From Pseudomonas khorasanensis (lineage in GTDB: Bacteria > Pseudomonadota > Gammaproteobacteria > Pseudomonadales > Pseudomonadaceae), in assembly GCF_014268505.2 (NCBI RefSeq), contig NZ_JABWQP020000001.1, positions 124,001 to 188,000 of the forward strand: a stretch of 64,000 nucleotides of DNA, given 5' to 3'. The translations under genes and the position numbers were made by a program. The notes under the pieces are model-generated. The model made no database searches and was not told the origin of the DNA. It was given only the letters and a program-made list of their open reading frames with translations. Positions within the stretch are counted from its first letter, which is position 1, and each line of letters starts with the position of its first letter. Below, one piece after another: positions 17,673 through 26,540 of the stretch.

Positions 17673-18596
17673 TCAGGCTTGTTCTGGGGCGGCGAACGGT
17701 GCGTCCAGCGGCAAGGTGTCGAAGGCGCGCAGCAGTTCGATGAGGATCTGCGTGGCCGGGCCCAGGGGTTTTTCCTTGTTCGAATACAGGTAGAAGTTCG
17801 AGTTGCGGCTGCGACCCTGATCCAACGGTAGCAGTTTGAGCGAACCTTCTTTCAATTCCCGCTCGATCATGTGGCGCGGTAGCCAGGCGAAGCCCAGGCC
17901 ATTGCTGACGAACGTGGCCGCGGTGGCGAGGCTGCCGACGGTCCAGCGCTGCTCGGCGCCGAGCCAGCCGACGTCCCGTGGCTGCTGGCGGCCGGAGTCG
18001 CGGATGACCACTTGCATCTGGTTCTCAAGGTCTTGAAAGCTCAGGTCGCGATTCAGTCGATGCAGTGAGTGTTCCGGGTGGGCGACGGCGACGAACTCGA
18101 CATCGCACAACTCCGCGCCGAGGTAGCCGGGAATGCTCAGGCCGGTGATCGCCAGATCGGCGACGCCTTCAAGCAACACTTCTTCAACACCCGACAGCAC
18201 TTCTTCGCGCAGACGCACCCGGCAGCCACGGCTTTGCGGCATGAACGCGGTCAGGGCGCGGACAAGGCGGGCGCTCGGGTAGGCCGCGTCCACCACCAGC
18301 CGCACTTCGGCTTCCCAGCCTTGCTCCATGTGATGGGCAAGGTCTTCCAGCTGGCTGGCCTGTTTCACCAGTTGCCGCGAGCGCCGTAGCAGCACGCCGC
18401 CGGCTTCGGTGAGCACGGCTTTGCGCCCGTCGATGCGTAACAACGGCACGCCGAGCTGATCCTGCATGCGCGCAACGGTGTAGCTCACCGACGATTGCGA
18501 ACGGTGCAGGGCCTCGGCCGCCTGGGCGAATCCGCCGTGGTCGACCACGGCCTGCAACGTTCGCCATTGATCAAGGGTCACGCGGGGCGCTTTCAT
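17673..18596 (-). CDS. LysR-family transcriptional regulator
   Basis: A 307-residue regulator with an N-terminal winged helix-turn-helix (residues about 8-65, GGFAQAAEALHRSQSSVSYTVARMQDQLG region) and a C-terminal ligand-binding domain. The ATG at 18596 has AGGAG 7 bases upstream. It sits next to a small periplasmic protein and azoR, transcribed away from them; in P. aeruginosa a LysR gene (PA0784) adjoins the azoreductase gene PA0785, so control of azoR is plausible. It may also drive the hydrolase behind it. No ligand can be read from sequence. Confidence 0.88.
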   Translation of the reverse strand: MKAPRVTLDQWRTLQAVVDHGGFAQAAEALHRSQSSVSYTVARMQDQLGVPLLRIDGRKAVLTEAGGVLLRRSRQLVKQASQLEDLAHHMEQGWEAEVRLVVDAAYPSARLVRALTAFMPQSRGCRVRLREEVLSGVEEVLLEGVADLAITGLSIPGYLGAELCDVEFVAVAHPEHSLHRLNRDLSFQDLENQMQVVIRDSGRQQPRDVGWLGAEQRWTVGSLATAATFVSNGLGFAWLPRHMIERELKEGSLKLLPLDQGRSRNSNFYLYSNKEKPLGPATQILIELLRAFDTLPLDAPFAAPEQA

Positions 18597-18645
18597 CAAT
18601 AGCTCCTCTTGTCCTAAGCTGGCTGTCCCTCATGGAGACTGCCGA

Positions 18646-18960
18646 ATGAAAAAATTCTGTTGTGTGGTGCTTGCACTGCTGCCGTTGACCGCGTTTGCTT
18701 ATCCGATCGATGTGCAGAAAGAACTCAACGGCTTGAAGATCGACTACGAAACCTTCGACACCGATAACGACATCGGCTCGATCCGGGTAGCCAACTACGG
18801 CGACGTTGATGCGACCTGCAAAGCTGTATTCAGTAACGGCCCTGAGGCGCCACGCACTCGCAGCATCGATGTCCCGGCGGGCAAGCATAAAAACGCGACG
18901 GCCAAGTTCACCCGCGAGATCATCAAGCTGCGCATCAAGCTGACCTGCGCCCCGAAATAA
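18646..18960 (+). CDS. Small periplasmic protein of unknown function
   Basis: A 104-residue protein with a signal peptide (residues 1-19, ending TAFAYP) and a mature part of about 85 residues with two Cys, at about positions 64 and 101, that could form a disulfide. It ends in a strand-like IIKLRIKLTCAPK. GGAG lies 8 bases before the ATG. The gene lies between LysR and azoR, only 49 bases from the LysR start, so the promoters of both must overlap. I recognise it as a conserved Pseudomonas protein without a proven role. Confidence 0.75.
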   Translation: MKKFCCVVLALLPLTAFAYPIDVQKELNGLKIDYETFDTDNDIGSIRVANYGDVDATCKAVFSNGPEAPRTRSIDVPAGKHKNATAKFTREIIKLRIKLTCAPK

Positions 18961-18971
18961 CGACAGTCCCC

Positions 18972-18999
18972 TGTAGGAGCGAGCAGGCTCACTCCTACA
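18972..18999. repeat. Single REP-like hairpin (type A relative)
   Basis: TGTAGGAG and CTCCTACA flank a CGAGCAGGCTCA loop. It ends the small periplasmic gene and precedes the azoR promoter region. Confidence 0.7.
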
Positions 19000-19128
19000 A
19001 GGTATGCGTTAGCTTATAAACGAATTTATCGATGGGTTACAGCGGATATTTGCGCTTTTTCATCGATTCAACTCTGTTTAATCTTCACTCCATCGACTTA
19101 CAACATTCTCGGATGGAGACTACACAGC

Positions 19129-19728
19129 ATGTCCCGCGTTCTGATCATCGAAAGCAGCGCCCGTCAGCAAGACTCGGTTTCCCGTCAACTGACCCAGACC
19201 TTCATCGCCCAGTGGAAAGCCGCGCACCCCACCGATCAGATCACCGTGCGTGACCTTGCCGTCAACCAGGTGCCGCACCTGGACATCAATTTGCTGGGTG
19301 GCTGGATGAAGCCTGCCGATCAGCGCAACGACGCCGAGCAATCTTCGCTGGATCGCTCCAACGCGTTGACTGATGAATTGCTCGCCGCCGACGTGCTGGT
19401 GATGGCCGCGCCGATGTACAACTTTGCGATACCGAGCACCCTCAAAGCCTGGCTCGACCACGTGCTGCGTGCCGGCGTGACCTTCAAGTACACCGAAACC
19501 GGCCCGCAAGGTCTGCTCAGCGGCAAGCGTGCCTACGTGCTGACCGCTCGCGGCGGTATCTACGCCGGTGGTCCGGCCGATCATCAGGAACCGTACCTGC
19601 GTCAGGTGATGGGTTTCATCGGCATCCATGATGTGACCTTCATTCACGCCGAAGGCATGAACCTGGGCGGCGACTTCCAGGAGAAGGGCCTGAATCAGGC
19701 CAATGCCAAACTGTCCCAGGTCGCTTGA
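19129..19728 (+). CDS. azoR: FMN-dependent NADH:quinone/azo reductase
   Basis: A 199-residue flavodoxin-like enzyme with the N-terminal RVLIIESSARQQDS phosphate loop, the FMN-binding APMYNFAIPSTLKAWLDHV stretch (residues about 88-106) and the TARGG loop near 142. It reduces quinones by two electrons, protecting from thiol and quinone stress, and also reduces azo dyes. GGAG stands 10 bases upstream of the ATG. The 130-base upstream region repeats ATCGAT, ATCGAT and ATCGAC, which could be regulator sites for the nearby LysR protein. A clear terminator follows at 19836. Confidence 0.92.
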   Translation: MSRVLIIESSARQQDSVSRQLTQTFIAQWKAAHPTDQITVRDLAVNQVPHLDINLLGGWMKPADQRNDAEQSSLDRSNALTDELLAADVLVMAAPMYNFAIPSTLKAWLDHVLRAGVTFKYTETGPQGLLSGKRAYVLTARGGIYAGGPADHQEPYLRQVMGFIGIHDVTFIHAEGMNLGGDFQEKGLNQANAKLSQVA

Positions 19729-19835
19729 TCGGTTAATCGCCAGATAATCGCTGGATGGTCTAGTGACCTGGCGCAACCCCTTCAAGGTTCCACGCGCATC
19801 GAACCTCCCTTTGCACTTTTGCTCCTGAGTGCTGT

Positions 19836-19874
19836 AGCCCGATTGAACGCTTTAGCGAGATCGGGCTTTTTTTT
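19836..19874 (+). terminator. Rho-independent terminator after azoR
   Basis: AGCCCGAT and ATCGGGCT form an 8-bp stem, followed by a run of eight T (19867-19874). Confidence 0.9.
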
Positions 19875-19956
19875 GTCTGGGATTTACGGTTGTTTGAAGG
19901 TTCGCAGTCTGGGTGAAAACCCGCTATCGTCGCCGCCATTCGAAACAGAGGCGAGC

Positions 19957-20823
19957 ATGGGCTATCTACTTTTTGTCACGCTGATTCAGGCGTTTTCCTT
20001 CAGTCTGATCGGCGAATATCTCGCTGGGCATGTCGACAGTTACTTTGCGGTGCTGGTGCGCGTGGTGCTGGCGGGGCTGGTGTTTATCCCGTTGACGCGC
20101 TGGCGTTCGGTGGAGCCGGCGTTCATGCGTGGCATGTTGCTGATCGGGGCGCTGCAGTTTGGTGTGACTTACGTCTGCCTGTATCTGAGTTTTCGTGTGC
20201 TGACGGTGCCGGAGGTGTTGCTGTTCACAATCCTCACGCCGCTGCATGTGACGCTGATCGAAGACGCGTTGAATCGTCGCTTCAACCCGTGGGCATTGGT
20301 CGCGGCATTGGTGGCGGTGGGTGGTGCTGCGGTGATCCGTTTTGACCAGATCAGCCCGGACTTCTTCATGGGCTTCCTGTTGCTGCAACTGGCCAACTTC
20401 ACCTACGCGGCGGGCCAGGTGATGTACAAGCATCTGGTCGCGAAGCACCCGAGCGACCTGCCGCATTACCGCCGATTCGGCTTCTTCTACCTGGGCGCGC
20501 TGGCGGTGGTGTTGCCGGCGTTTCTGCTGTTTGGCAAATCGAACTTCCTGCCTGAAGCACCGCTGCAGTGGGGCGTGCTGGTGTTCCTCGGGCTGGTCTC
20601 GACGGCGTTGGGTTTGTACTGGTGGAACAAGGGCGCGTGCATGGTCAACGGCGGCACGCTGGCGGTGATGAACAACCTGCACGTGCCGGTGGGGTTGCTG
20701 CTGAATTTGCTGATCTGGAATCAGCATGAGGAACTGGGGCGGTTGTTTCTCGGCGGCGGCGTCATTCTGGCCGCTGTGTGGATCAGCAGACTGGGCGTCC
20801 GAAAAAAACCGGTCACTGCATAA
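19957..20823 (+). CDS. EamA/DMT carboxylate/amino acid/amine transporter
   Basis: A 288-residue membrane protein with about ten helices. Compared with the other EamA proteins here it has the distinct SLIGEYLAGHVDSYFAVLVR start and a central YAAGQVMYKHL motif, matching the carboxylate/amino acid/amine transporter subgroup (TIGR00950 type; E. coli YhbE-like). The ATG at 19957 (AGAGGCGAGC before it) is used because the longer frame from 19819 would run through the azoR terminator. It is monocistronic, bounded by that terminator and a REP pair. Confidence 0.85.
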   Translation: MGYLLFVTLIQAFSFSLIGEYLAGHVDSYFAVLVRVVLAGLVFIPLTRWRSVEPAFMRGMLLIGALQFGVTYVCLYLSFRVLTVPEVLLFTILTPLHVTLIEDALNRRFNPWALVAALVAVGGAAVIRFDQISPDFFMGFLLLQLANFTYAAGQVMYKHLVAKHPSDLPHYRRFGFFYLGALAVVLPAFLLFGKSNFLPEAPLQWGVLVFLGLVSTALGLYWWNKGACMVNGGTLAVMNNLHVPVGLLLNLLIWNQHEELGRLFLGGGVILAAVWISRLGVRKKPVTA

Positions 20824-20826
20824 CCC

Positions 20827-20915
20827 TGTGGGAGCGAGCCTGCTCGCGAAGGCGTTGGGTCAGATAAGTATGGGTCGACTGACACATTGCATTCGTGAGC
20901 AGGCTCGCTCCCACA
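20827..20915. repeat. REP pair, type A
   Basis: Inverted copies at 20827-20850 and 20892-20915, 41 bases apart, between convergent genes. The right copy has T for C in its CGTGAGC arm. Confidence 0.9.
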
Positions 20916-20928
20916 TTTGATCTTTGGG

Positions 20929-22227
20929 TTACATCAGGTGTTTTTCAGGCTCCGGAATACTCGCCGAGCCCAACATCGCCGGCAACAACCCCGACCGCAA
21001 ATCCCCGCCACTCGGCTGCTGATACAGGCTCAACCCAAACTCCGGCAACACTGCCAGCAGGTAATCGAAAATATCCCCCTGTATCCGCTCGTAATCGGCC
21101 CACACCGTGGTGCGGGTGAAACAGTAGATTTCCAACGGAATGCCCTGCGCGGTGGTCTGCATCTGACGGACCATGCAGGTCATGTTCGGCTGGATTTCCG
21201 GATGACTTTTCAGATAAGCCAGTGCATAGGCGCGAAACGTGCCGATGTTGGTCATGCGTCGACGGTTGGCCGACATCGCCGCGACATTGCCCTGCGCCTC
21301 GTTCCAGGCCTTGAGTTCGGCTTTCTTGCGGCCCATGTAGTCGGTGAGCAAGTGTACTTGCGAGAGCTTTTCTTCTTCGTCGTCGCGGATGAAGCGCACG
21401 CCACTGGCGTCGATGAACAGGCTGCGCTTGATCCGCCGTCCGCCGGACTGCTGCATGCCGCGCCAGTTCTTGAACGACTCGGACATCAGACGCCAGGTCG
21501 GAATTGAAACGATGGTCTTGTCGAAATTTTGCACCTTGACTGTGTGCAAGGTGATGTCGACTACATCGCCATCGGCGCCGACTTGCGGCATCTCGATCCA
21601 GTCGCCGACCCGCAGCATGTCGTTGCTGGTCAATTGCACGCTGGCGACGAATGACAGCAGCGTGTCCTTGTAGACCAGCAGAATCACAGCCGACATCGCA
21701 CCCAGACCCGACAGCAGCAGCAATGGCGAACGGTCGATCAGCGTGGCGACAATGATAATCGCGCCGAACACGTACAAGACCATTTTCGCCAGTTGCACGT
21801 AGCCTTTGATCGAGCGCGTGCGGGCATGCTCGGTGCGCGCGTAGATGTCGAGCAAGGCATTGAGCAGGGCGCTGACCGCCAGCAGCAGAAACAGAATGGT
21901 GAATGCCAGCGCCACGTTGCCGAGGAAATTCATCGAGGTTTTGCTGAGTTCCGGCACCAGATGCAGGCCGAACTGGATGACCAGCGATGGCGTCATTTGC
22001 GCCAGTCGTTGGAAAACCTTGTTGTGACGAAAGTCGTTGATCCAGTGCAGGGCTGGCTGACGACCGAGCATGCGGCTGGCATGCAGGATCAGATAGCGCG
22101 CCACTCGTCCGAGTACCAGCGCGATCACCAGCAGCACCAGCAGCGCCAGCCCCGATTGCAGAAGCGGGTGCTCTTCGAGCGTGCCCCAAAGATCCTGAGC
22201 GTTGAGCCAGAGCTGTTTGATGTCCAT
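20929..22227 (-). CDS. ybdG: Mechanosensitive ion channel, YbdG type
   Basis: A 432-residue inner-membrane protein with five N-terminal hydrophobic segments, the pore-lining helix near residue 190 (LLSGLGAMSAVILLVYKDTL) and the MscS beta-domain after it (DMLRVGDWIEMP ... DGDVVDITLHTVKVQNFDKTIVSIP). The cytoplasmic domain contains the extra GGRRIKRSLFIDASGVRF region typical of the YbdG/miniconductance subfamily. It releases solutes on hypo-osmotic shock. Length and the insertion favour YbdG over MscS proper (about 286 residues). The gene is divergent from the DEAD-box helicase. Confidence 0.85.
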   Translation of the reverse strand: MDIKQLWLNAQDLWGTLEEHPLLQSGLALLVLLVIALVLGRVARYLILHASRMLGRQPALHWINDFRHNKVFQRLAQMTPSLVIQFGLHLVPELSKTSMNFLGNVALAFTILFLLLAVSALLNALLDIYARTEHARTRSIKGYVQLAKMVLYVFGAIIIVATLIDRSPLLLLSGLGAMSAVILLVYKDTLLSFVASVQLTSNDMLRVGDWIEMPQVGADGDVVDITLHTVKVQNFDKTIVSIPTWRLMSESFKNWRGMQQSGGRRIKRSLFIDASGVRFIRDDEEEKLSQVHLLTDYMGRKKAELKAWNEAQGNVAAMSANRRRMTNIGTFRAYALAYLKSHPEIQPNMTCMVRQMQTTAQGIPLEIYCFTRTTVWADYERIQGDIFDYLLAVLPEFGLSLYQQPSGGDLRSGLLPAMLGSASIPEPEKHLM

Positions 22228-22418
22228 AAGCGAAACGTTCTTCCGAAAGGCGCGGGAGGGTAATTAGAGCATTTAAGACGCTGCGTATTACGATTGGAGA
22301 CAAATCGGGCAACAAAAAAACCACTGATTGCGCTCGTTTTCACAAAGAAACTCGGCCTGAGCGCTCGAAACCGGTAACCTATGCAGCTGTTTTTTTGCAT
22401 ATCTTCGAGGTAGCACCC

Positions 22419-23759
22419 GTGTTTTCCCAATTCGCCCTGCACGAACGCCTGCTTAAAGCCGTGGCCGAGCTGAAATTTGTCGAGCCAACGCCAGTGCAAG
22501 CCGCGGCCATCCCGCTGGCGCTCCAGGGGCGTGATTTGCGGGTGACGGCGCAAACCGGTAGCGGCAAAACCGCCGCTTTCGTTCTGCCAATCCTCAATCG
22601 CCTGATCGGCCCGGCGAAGATCCGCGTCAGCATCAAGACCCTGATCCTGCTGCCGACCCGTGAGCTGGCCCAGCAGACCCTGAAGGAAGTTGAGCGTTTT
22701 GCGCAGTTCACCTTCATCAAGTCCGGCCTGATCACAGGCGGTGAAGACTTCAAGGTCCAGGCTGCGATGTTGCGCAAGGTGCCGGACATCCTGATCGGTA
22801 CGCCGGGTCGGATGATCGAGCAACTCAACGCCGGCAACCTCGACTTGAAAGAAGTCGAAGTGCTGGTGCTCGACGAAGCCGACCGCATGCTCGACATGGG
22901 CTTCGCCGAAGACGTGCAGCGTCTGGTCGACGAGTGCGTGAACCGTCAGCAAACCATGCTGTTCTCGGCCACCACCGGTGGTTCCGGCCTGCGCGAGATG
23001 ATCGCCAAGGTCCTGAACAACCCTGAGCACTTGCAACTCAATGCGGTCAGCCAGCTGAACTCGACCACTCGTCAGCAAATCATCACCGCCGACCACAATC
23101 AGCACAAAGAGCAGATTGTGAACTGGCTGCTGGCCAACGAGACCTATCAGAAAGCCATCATCTTCACCAACACCCGCGCCATGGCCGACCGCATCTACGG
23201 CCGCCTCGTGGCGCAGGAATACAAAGCGTTCGTGCTGCACGGCGAGAAGGATCAGAAGGATCGCAAACTGGCGATCGATCGCCTGAAGCAGGGCGGTGTG
23301 AAAATCCTGGTTGCGACCGACGTTGCGGCCCGCGGTCTGGACGTCGATGGCCTGGACATGGTGATCAACTTCGACATGCCGCGCAGCGGCGACGAGTACG
23401 TGCACCGCATCGGTCGTACCGGCCGCGCCGGTAACGATGGCTTGGCGATCTCGCTGATCTGCCATGGCGACTGGAACCTGATGTCGAGCATCGAGCGCTA
23501 CCTGAAGCAGAGCTTCGAGCGCCGCACCGTCAAGGAAGTCAAAGGCACCTACGGCGGGCCGAAAAAGGTCAAGGCTTCGGGCAAAGCCGTTGGCGTGAAA
23601 AAGAAAAAGACCGACGTCAAGGGCGACAAGAAGAAAACAGCCGCCAAGACGCCAACCAAGCGCAAGAGCGCCAACCGTCCGAAGCCGGATTCATTGGTGA
23701 GCAGCGACGGCATGGCCCCGCTCAAGCGCCGCAAGCCGGCCGAGCCAGCAGCTGAGTAA
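22419..23759 (+). CDS. DEAD-box ATP-dependent RNA helicase
   Basis: A 446-residue helicase with motif I AQTGSGKT near residue 45, motif Ib TPGR near 130, DEAD box VLDEADRMLDMGF near 152, motif III SAT near 185 and motif VI HRIGRTGRAG near 330. A Lys-rich tail (from about 375, KKVKASGKAVGVKKKK and on) is typical of RNA-binding tails of this class in Pseudomonas. The GTG at 22419 is chosen since GAGG stands 8 bases upstream; an in-frame TTG at 22395 has no such site. It probably acts in ribosome assembly or mRNA decay at low temperature; which E. coli protein it corresponds to is not clear. Confidence 0.92.
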   Translation: MFSQFALHERLLKAVAELKFVEPTPVQAAAIPLALQGRDLRVTAQTGSGKTAAFVLPILNRLIGPAKIRVSIKTLILLPTRELAQQTLKEVERFAQFTFIKSGLITGGEDFKVQAAMLRKVPDILIGTPGRMIEQLNAGNLDLKEVEVLVLDEADRMLDMGFAEDVQRLVDECVNRQQTMLFSATTGGSGLREMIAKVLNNPEHLQLNAVSQLNSTTRQQIITADHNQHKEQIVNWLLANETYQKAIIFTNTRAMADRIYGRLVAQEYKAFVLHGEKDQKDRKLAIDRLKQGGVKILVATDVAARGLDVDGLDMVINFDMPRSGDEYVHRIGRTGRAGNDGLAISLICHGDWNLMSSIERYLKQSFERRTVKEVKGTYGGPKKVKASGKAVGVKKKKTDVKGDKKKTAAKTPTKRKSANRPKPDSLVSSDGMAPLKRRKPAEPAAE

Positions 23760-23774
23760 GCTTTGAGGCGCGCA

Positions 23775-23804
23775 CAAAAAAACCGGACGATGTCCGGTTT
23801 TTTT
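23775..23804. terminator. Bidirectional terminator
   Basis: AACCGGAC and GTCCGGTT form the stem around GAT, with an A-run before and a T-run after. It serves both the helicase gene and the convergent small secreted protein. Confidence 0.92.
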
Positions 23805-23810
23805 ATGTCT

Positions 23811-24086
23811 TCAGCTCTCGGCTTTTTTCTCTGCCGTACCCAGCTCTTTCAAGCGCTGGTCGATTAACTGGCACTTGTCAGGCAGATCAGCGCTGGCCGT
23901 GCCGAGTTCCATTTTCTGCAACTCGGCATTGATCTCTTTGGCCTTGGCCGGGTTCTGTTCGGTGAGCTTCGAGACTTCCTTGGCCAATTGTTCACGTTTG
24001 ATCACGGCTTCTTCTGGCGTGCAGGCCCACGCGGGCAGGGCGCAGGCAAGCGTGGCGACGAGTGACAGCTTGATCAGGGTTTTCAT
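23811..24086 (-). CDS. Small secreted protein of unknown function
   Basis: A 91-residue protein with a signal peptide (residues 1-21, ending ALPAWA). The mature part is about 70 residues, mostly charged and predicted helical (EEAVIKREQLAKEVSKLTEQ ...), with one Cys near its start and one near residue 72. It is likely a soluble periplasmic helical protein; no family function is recognised. It stands alone, ended by the bidirectional terminator. Confidence 0.7.
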   Translation of the reverse strand: MKTLIKLSLVATLACALPAWACTPEEAVIKREQLAKEVSKLTEQNPAKAKEINAELQKMELGTASADLPDKCQLIDQRLKELGTAEKKAES

Positions 24087-24174
24087 GGGCAGGCCTCAGT
24101 TCCGGTTAAGGCGGGTTAACCGGTTGAGGGGCCTAGTCTGCCAAAAGTTCAGAAACTGTGGGACGGCGGTGTGC

Positions 24175-24909
24175 TCAATCGCCATGACAGCAACCCGACT
24201 TCGTCGCGCCGTCATACCGATCATGATGCCGCACCCATTCCATGATTTCGTCTTCGTTCCTGCCCTTGGGCGTCAGATCAAGGTAGTTGTAGGCGCCGAC
24301 CAGTATGTCCAAGCCTCGGGCATACGTTGAATAGGTGTGGAATATCTCGCCTTGATCGTTGCGATAAAACACGCTCAGCCCCGGCATTTCCTCCTCGACG
24401 CTGTCGGTCTTTTCGTAGTTGTAGGTGGCGTTCCCCTCTGCAACTGCTTCAGCCCGGGCGCATACGCCGAAGTCGTAATTGAAGTCGCAGCCCTCGGACG
24501 ACACCCAGTCAAACTTCCAGCCCATCCGCCGTTTGAACGCCTGGAACTCGCTGAACGGCGCGTGGGAAACCGCCACCACCGCGACATCGTGATGAGCCAG
24601 ATGCTGGTTGGCGCCATCGATGTGGTCACTGAGGAAAGAGCACCCGGTGCACCCTTGCTCCCAGTCCTTGGCAAACATGAAGTGGTAGATGACCAACTGG
24701 CTGTGGCGACCGAACAGGTCATTAAGCTTCAGTTCGCCGTTCGGGCCTTGAAAATGGTAATCCTTGTCGATTTTCACCCAAGGCAGCCCACGGCGTTCGG
24801 CGCTGAGTCGGTCACGCTCCCTGGTGAACGCTTTCTCGTGGCGCAGATGCTCTTTGCGGGCAACAAGCCATTCTTCGCGCGATACCACCGGATGGTTCTC
24901 AACGTTCAT
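24175..24909 (-). CDS. DUF899 thioredoxin-like protein
   Basis: A 244-residue cytoplasmic protein of the DUF899 family, which has a thioredoxin-like fold. The family marks are DLFGRHSQLVIYHFMF, the DWEQGCTGCSFLSDHIDG stretch with a CTGC (CxxC) centre near residue 90, and the YSTYARGLDILVGAYNYLDLTPKGR block. The C-terminal tail ends in GCCHGD. Redox or peroxidase-like activity is suggested by the fold and CxxC but is not established. AGGAG lies 8 bases before the ATG. A GACCG-C-CGGTC palindrome 66 bases upstream may be an operator. Confidence 0.85.
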   Translation of the reverse strand: MNVENHPVVSREEWLVARKEHLRHEKAFTRERDRLSAERRGLPWVKIDKDYHFQGPNGELKLNDLFGRHSQLVIYHFMFAKDWEQGCTGCSFLSDHIDGANQHLAHHDVAVVAVSHAPFSEFQAFKRRMGWKFDWVSSEGCDFNYDFGVCARAEAVAEGNATYNYEKTDSVEEEMPGLSVFYRNDQGEIFHTYSTYARGLDILVGAYNYLDLTPKGRNEDEIMEWVRHHDRYDGATKSGCCHGD

Positions 24910-24974
24910 GACGATTCTCCTGCGGGTTGGTCGGCTGTTTCAGACTAGTCGCTTGACGGGTCGGGAAATCGACA

Positions 24975-24985
24975 GACCGCCGGTC
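24975..24985. promoter_or_regulatory. TetR-type palindrome upstream of the DUF899 gene
   Basis: GACCGCCGGTC is a perfect 11-base palindrome, followed at once by GGTCGGC. The pattern resembles TetR-family operators. No TetR gene lies in the window. Confidence 0.35.
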
Positions 24986-25080
24986 GGTCGGCTCAGGAAA
25001 TGCAGCTGAACGGCTGCGAAGCGCTTCGGTCACAACCTGTGAACGCGTCATTAATCACGCGCACCGGAGGTTGGATCAGG

Positions 25081-25473
25081 ATGACAACTTACAACTGGGA
25101 TTTGATTGAACGCTTGCTGCACGAAGTGCAGAACGGCGCTGGCCACAGTTTCACGCCACGGCCTTATGCCGAGCAGCATGCTGCGGACCAGGCGGCGGTC
25201 GGTGAATCCGTAGGGAATCTGGATCACCTGAAAACAGAAGCCTGTGGATACGAAAAGCTCTTGCTGGAGCGCGGCTACATCGAGCCTCGGCCGGAGGAGG
25301 AGGGCGGTAATGGCGAGAACTTCGTGCTGACGCCGCGTGGCTCGAGATTGCTGAGCCTGATCGACAGCAGCATTCCCGGCAATGATCACCCGCGTCAGGT
25401 GCTGGATGAGCAGGAGGATGCGCTGGATGAACTGACGTTTGATGAAGTCGCCTCAAAAGCCCAAATCGCTTGA
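25081..25473 (+). CDS. DUF2513-like small protein, possibly a transcriptional regulator
   Basis: A 130-residue protein starting MTTYNWDLIERLLHEVQ. A winged-helix-like pattern runs through VGNLDHLKTEACGYEKLLLERGYIEPR and FVLTPRGSRLLSLID, the second part being a typical wing (LTxxGxxLL). The C-terminal 30 residues are acidic. The resemblance to DUF2513 proteins, often called regulators, is by general pattern only. The ATG at 25081 is favoured over an upstream start at 25000, because CGGAGG precedes it at about 15 bases and homologous-looking sequence begins there. Confidence 0.6.
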   Translation: MTTYNWDLIERLLHEVQNGAGHSFTPRPYAEQHAADQAAVGESVGNLDHLKTEACGYEKLLLERGYIEPRPEEEGGNGENFVLTPRGSRLLSLIDSSIPGNDHPRQVLDEQEDALDELTFDEVASKAQIA

Positions 25474-25488
25474 GCCACGAAAATTCCC

Positions 25489-25577
25489 TGTGGGAGCGAG
25501 CCTGCTCGCGAATACGGTCTGTCAGTGACATTTGAACTGTCTGACACAGCGCATTCGCGAGCAGGTTCGCTCGCACA
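25489..25577. repeat. REP pair, type A, one arm degenerate
   Basis: Left copy intact from 25489. Right copy ends GCAGGTTCGCTCGCACA, with two substitutions relative to the consensus. Between convergent genes. Confidence 0.85.
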
Positions 25578-25593
25578 GGGGTAATCGGTGTAT

Positions 25594-26463
25594 TCAAGGT
25601 TTTTGCGCGGCCTTCAGGCATTTCAGGTCATTGAAATCCTTGCGCACACCTTCGATTTTCTTCAACAGGCGCTGACGTTGTTCAGGCGTACTCTCAGCCA
25701 TAAGATCCACAAACAGCGAGCGCGCCTCAGCCTCGGTCCTGGCGTAGGCTTTTTGGTAGTCCGCCGTCCATAAACGTTCGCGATTGCCCAGAAGCGTCTC
25801 GATTCTTTGTGGGAATTGCGGGCTCGTGCGCTGCGCAACAGCCGCGCTGAACTGTTGCTGCCAGTGCGCACGGTTGGCGATCCACTGAGTGTTCTGATCG
25901 CCCAAGGCATTGGACCATGCCACCACTCGTTGTTTTTGCGTGGCACTCAGGGGGCCGAGCCAGTCGCCGAGGCGTTTTTCCATGCGTTCGCTGCGTTCGG
26001 CGATCTGCTGCGCGAGAGGCGGTTCGAGGTATTCGCGCTGGCGTTTGCGCAAATCCTTGGCGAACGCTTCATTCATCTCGGCGACCTGTTTATCGTCCAG
26101 CCCTTGCAGCAACTGCACCGCAGAAGGAGTGATCTCACGGGCAGTTTCGGCTATTGCCTGTTTCGCTTCTGCGGTGCGCGCCTGCAGTGCAGCGTCGGTC
26201 ACCTGATTGGTCTGGACCATGGTTTCCAAACGATCCAGCCAGTCCAGATAACCCGGCAATTGCGTGGTGCAGTGCCAACTCAGATGCTCCTGGAGCCTTT
26301 CGTTGAACCAGTCTTTTTGTTCGCCCTTGATATCCAGGTAATCACCGAGCGTCCACGGAATGATGACATCGAGGTTGCGGTACGCCAGGCCGACGCGGCT
26401 GCAGGCGCCGAGGGCGAGGGTAAAGATCAACAGGGCGGCAATGTGCTTGAACCAGCGAGACAT
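25594..26463 (-). CDS. DUF6279 family lipoprotein
   Basis: A 289-residue lipoprotein. The signal ends in a lipobox, TLALGACS, with Cys at about residue 20; the mature protein is alpha-helical with repeated charged heptads and begins RVGLAYRNLDVIIPWTLGDYLDI, a family mark. The ATG at 26463 has AAGGA 7 bases upstream. The Asp-free position after Cys (Ser) suggests the outer membrane as destination. No role has been assigned to the family; it is common in Pseudomonas and Shewanella. Confidence 0.8.
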   Translation of the reverse strand: MSRWFKHIAALLIFTLALGACSRVGLAYRNLDVIIPWTLGDYLDIKGEQKDWFNERLQEHLSWHCTTQLPGYLDWLDRLETMVQTNQVTDAALQARTAEAKQAIAETAREITPSAVQLLQGLDDKQVAEMNEAFAKDLRKRQREYLEPPLAQQIAERSERMEKRLGDWLGPLSATQKQRVVAWSNALGDQNTQWIANRAHWQQQFSAAVAQRTSPQFPQRIETLLGNRERLWTADYQKAYARTEAEARSLFVDLMAESTPEQRQRLLKKIEGVRKDFNDLKCLKAAQKP

Positions 26464-26540
26464 GGGCAAATCCTTGCGAGAGCCTGGCTTCGGAATTCTG
26501 ATTCTTATGTGATGCAGGATGCGCGCGGCAGTTCAGCCGA

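Noticed and set aside
22125..23465. 446-residue minus-strand frame opposite the DEAD-box helicase
   Set aside because: Shadow frame with no motif; the helicase has all its motifs on the other strand.
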